Source: an uncultured Oceanobacillus sp.
GTDB taxonomy: Bacteria > Bacillota > Bacilli > Bacillales > Amphibacillaceae
Length of the DNA: 6,039 bases
Assembly: GCA_938004015.1 (NCBI GenBank)
Contig: CALKWU010000047.1
Coordinates: 1 to 6,039, forward strand
Direction of reading: 5' to 3'
Shown: positions 4,954-6,039 of the stretch, in pieces
Layout: each line of letters opens with the position of its first letter
Numbering within the stretch: position 1 is the first letter of the stretch
Position numbers and translations under genes: made by a program
The notes under the pieces: generated by a model
What the model was told of the DNA's origin: nothing
Database searches by the model: none
Seen by the model: the letters and a program-made list of their open reading frames with translations, nothing else

Positions 4954-5313
4954 CATCAGATAAAATTTAATATGTCAGGACTAGTTCCTGCTTGCAAATT
5001 CGACTAATCCTCTAGGACTGATTACGGATTGGAATTGAAGCCTAGGATGATGAACGGGCAGGAAAATCTCTCTTTCTATCCTATATTAATTTAACGTATG
5101 TAATCTATGATTCATCGTTTAGGGGCAGAAGTAAGAAGGTTTTAATCGAACTTCGGGCATATAACCATGGTAAATGGACAGGAGCTTGAAAATAACTGCA
5201 AAGTAAGAAGCTATCCACTCTCACTTTCACAGTTTAGCCATTCCTTCAAGAGGAAGGCGGTGACAAGCTATATGGCTCATTACAACTCGTACAGCTCTAG
5301 TCCATCATGAATC
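4954..5313. other. Gene-free stretch with short direct and inverted repeats
   Basis: No supported gene lies in these 360 bases; open frames are short, lack ribosome sites and match no family I know. Visible structure is as follows. CAGGA/TCCTG arms at 4976-4980 and 4986-4990 flank CTAGT. AAGTAAGAAG occurs twice, at 5129-5138 and 5201-5210. A bulged hairpin is possible at 5135-5154. CCTTC/GAAGG arms lie at 5243-5247 and 5253-5257. A near-palindrome, AGCTATATGGCT, lies at 5266-5277. On the minus strand one frame stays open for 33 codons between stops (about 5122-5220), and an upstream segment in the same frame is separated by two TGA codons. This could be a decayed gene, a repeated intergenic element or a structured RNA. 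None is established. Confidence 0.5.
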
Positions 5314-6039
5314 TCACAAATTCACAACCTCTGAAAGTTCTTCTTTTTTCCTCAACCATTTATCGACATAGGTTAACATCGTTTGATTTGCCAGTCCATT
5401 TTTTTTATGGGCTTTTCTTGCTTTTTGTTCAAATTCATTTGTATGGACAGGATATTCGCCGCAAATGTCGATGCCACAAATCGTTTTCTTTCTCATGATT
5501 TCGCGCACCATCGTCAACAACTGGCGTAACTGCATATTGCCATGATCCCAAGCCGTAATTGCAAAATTTTTATCCAGAACGTCTTTGTCGATGCTAATAT
5601 AAACGTTTTCTGTCGGTATGTCCCGCACTAAAGCGTGCAATGCTTTTTTGAAATTCAAGCGGATGAAGTGCTTTGTAAAAAGACTTACCCTTCCACTCAG
5701 GGAAGGTGGGATGTGGTCTTCTCCATCTTCATTCACCCCGACTATCGTCACCTTGTTCAATTTCGGCAAATGGTTCAGCGCATCCAATACCCATGAACCG
5801 CAAGATATCAAGTCTTCGCTAGGACTTTTCAACATATCGGTATGATGATCGAACAAGACTAAGGTGAAAGGTTTTTCGATACGGGAGAGCAGCAAATAGG
5901 TCATATAATGGTAATTTCCACTGCCGATCAAAGTCATGATATTTCTCTTGTAGCTGCGAAGTTTCTGTTCCAATTCGTCCAGCGTCTGTTTTTCACAAAA
6001 CAAGTTGGTGTTACGAAAAGATTGGAAGTCGACCCATTG
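5314..6039 (-). CDS. Arginase/agmatinase superfamily protein, 5' end cut by the window
   Basis: The frame reads openly through the right edge, so the TTG at 6001-6003 is not a credible start: twelve more codons (QWVDFQSFRNTN) precede it and continue the protein. The visible 241 residues carry the metal-ligand pattern of the ureohydrolase fold: a histidine in GSGNYHYM, DHHTD at 5836-5850 (the DAHxD motif), and SIDKD at 5581-5595 (the SxDxD motif). These would hold two manganese ions. The segment after SIDKDVLD reads KNFAITAWDHGNM instead of the usual DPxxxPGTxxPGG, so the substrate may not be arginine or agmatine. The C terminus is rich in lysine. The gene is convergent with the CoA operon, separated by 487 nt, and probably belongs to a different unit. 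No terminator with a T run was found beyond its stop. Enzyme name and substrate remain open. Confidence 0.8.
   Translation of the reverse strand, partial: QWVDFQSFRNTNLFCEKQTLDELEQKLRSYKRNIMTLIGSGNYHYMTYLLLSRIEKPFTLVLFDHHTDMLKSPSEDLISCGSWVLDALNHLPKLNKVTIVGVNEDGEDHIPPSLSGRVSLFTKHFIRLNFKKALHALVRDIPTENVYISIDKDVLDKNFAITAWDHGNMQLRQLLTMVREIMRKKTICGIDICGEYPVHTNEFEQKARKAHKKNGLANQTMLTYVDKWLRKKEELSEVVNL

Noticed and set aside
5026..5190. Plus-strand open stretch ending in a segment like RSKKVLIELRAYNHGKW
   Set aside because: About 45 codons without start codon or ribosome site and with no family match; treated as part of the gene-free region.
5307..5498. Plus-strand 63-codon frame opposite the arginase-like gene
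   Set aside because: Antisense to a gene with intact active-site motifs, without a ribosome site or recognisable domain.
6001..6003. TTG as start of the minus-strand arginase-like gene
   Set aside because: The frame stays open to the window edge and the upstream codons look like continuing protein; no ribosome site precedes the TTG.

Overview
The window looks like chromosomal DNA of a low-to-moderate G+C Gram-positive bacterium, most likely Bacillales (Bacillaceae or Planococcaceae). The evidence is the strong AGGAGG-type ribosome binding sites, the A/T-rich codon choice, GTG/TTG start use, a compact intrinsic terminator, and the style of the protein families. No species can be fixed from the sequence alone.

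From 1 to about 1652 is the 3' part of a bacterial microcompartment (BMC, metabolosome) operon on the plus strand. It holds the tail of one hexameric shell protein (BMC-H), two complete PduA/EutM-like BMC-H genes, a PduL-type phosphotransacylase with all six expected zinc ligands and a probable encapsulation helix, and an EutN/CcmL-type pentameric vertex protein (BMC-P). The three BMC-H copies share long identical DNA blocks, which points to recent duplication or gene conversion. The signature enzyme that would name the substrate must lie outside the window.

From 1653 to 4953 the same strand continues with genes that also act on coenzyme A. After a 181-bp gap holding a puzzling 49-codon reading frame comes a CoA-disulfide-reductase-like flavoprotein (1834-3165). 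A 96-bp gap follows, then a translationally coupled pair of class I CoA-transferase-family subunits (3262-4095 and 4092-4826). The beta subunit lacks the glutamate expected for CoA transfer, which makes the pair resemble the IpdAB hydrolases rather than true transferases. A good intrinsic terminator at 4915-4953 closes the unit.

From 4954 to 5313 I see no gene. The stretch contains short direct and inverted repeats and may be a decayed or structured element. On the minus strand, 5314-6039 is a 5'-truncated arginase/agmatinase-superfamily protein that is convergent with the BMC unit and probably unrelated to it.

Taken together (inference), the window suggests a metabolosome centred on CoA chemistry. 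PduL recycles CoA from acyl-CoA in the lumen, the flavoprotein could keep CoA reduced, and the CoA-transferase-like pair would act on an acyl-CoA before or after the compartment. The combination does not match the classical propanediol or ethanolamine operons and is the most interesting feature here.
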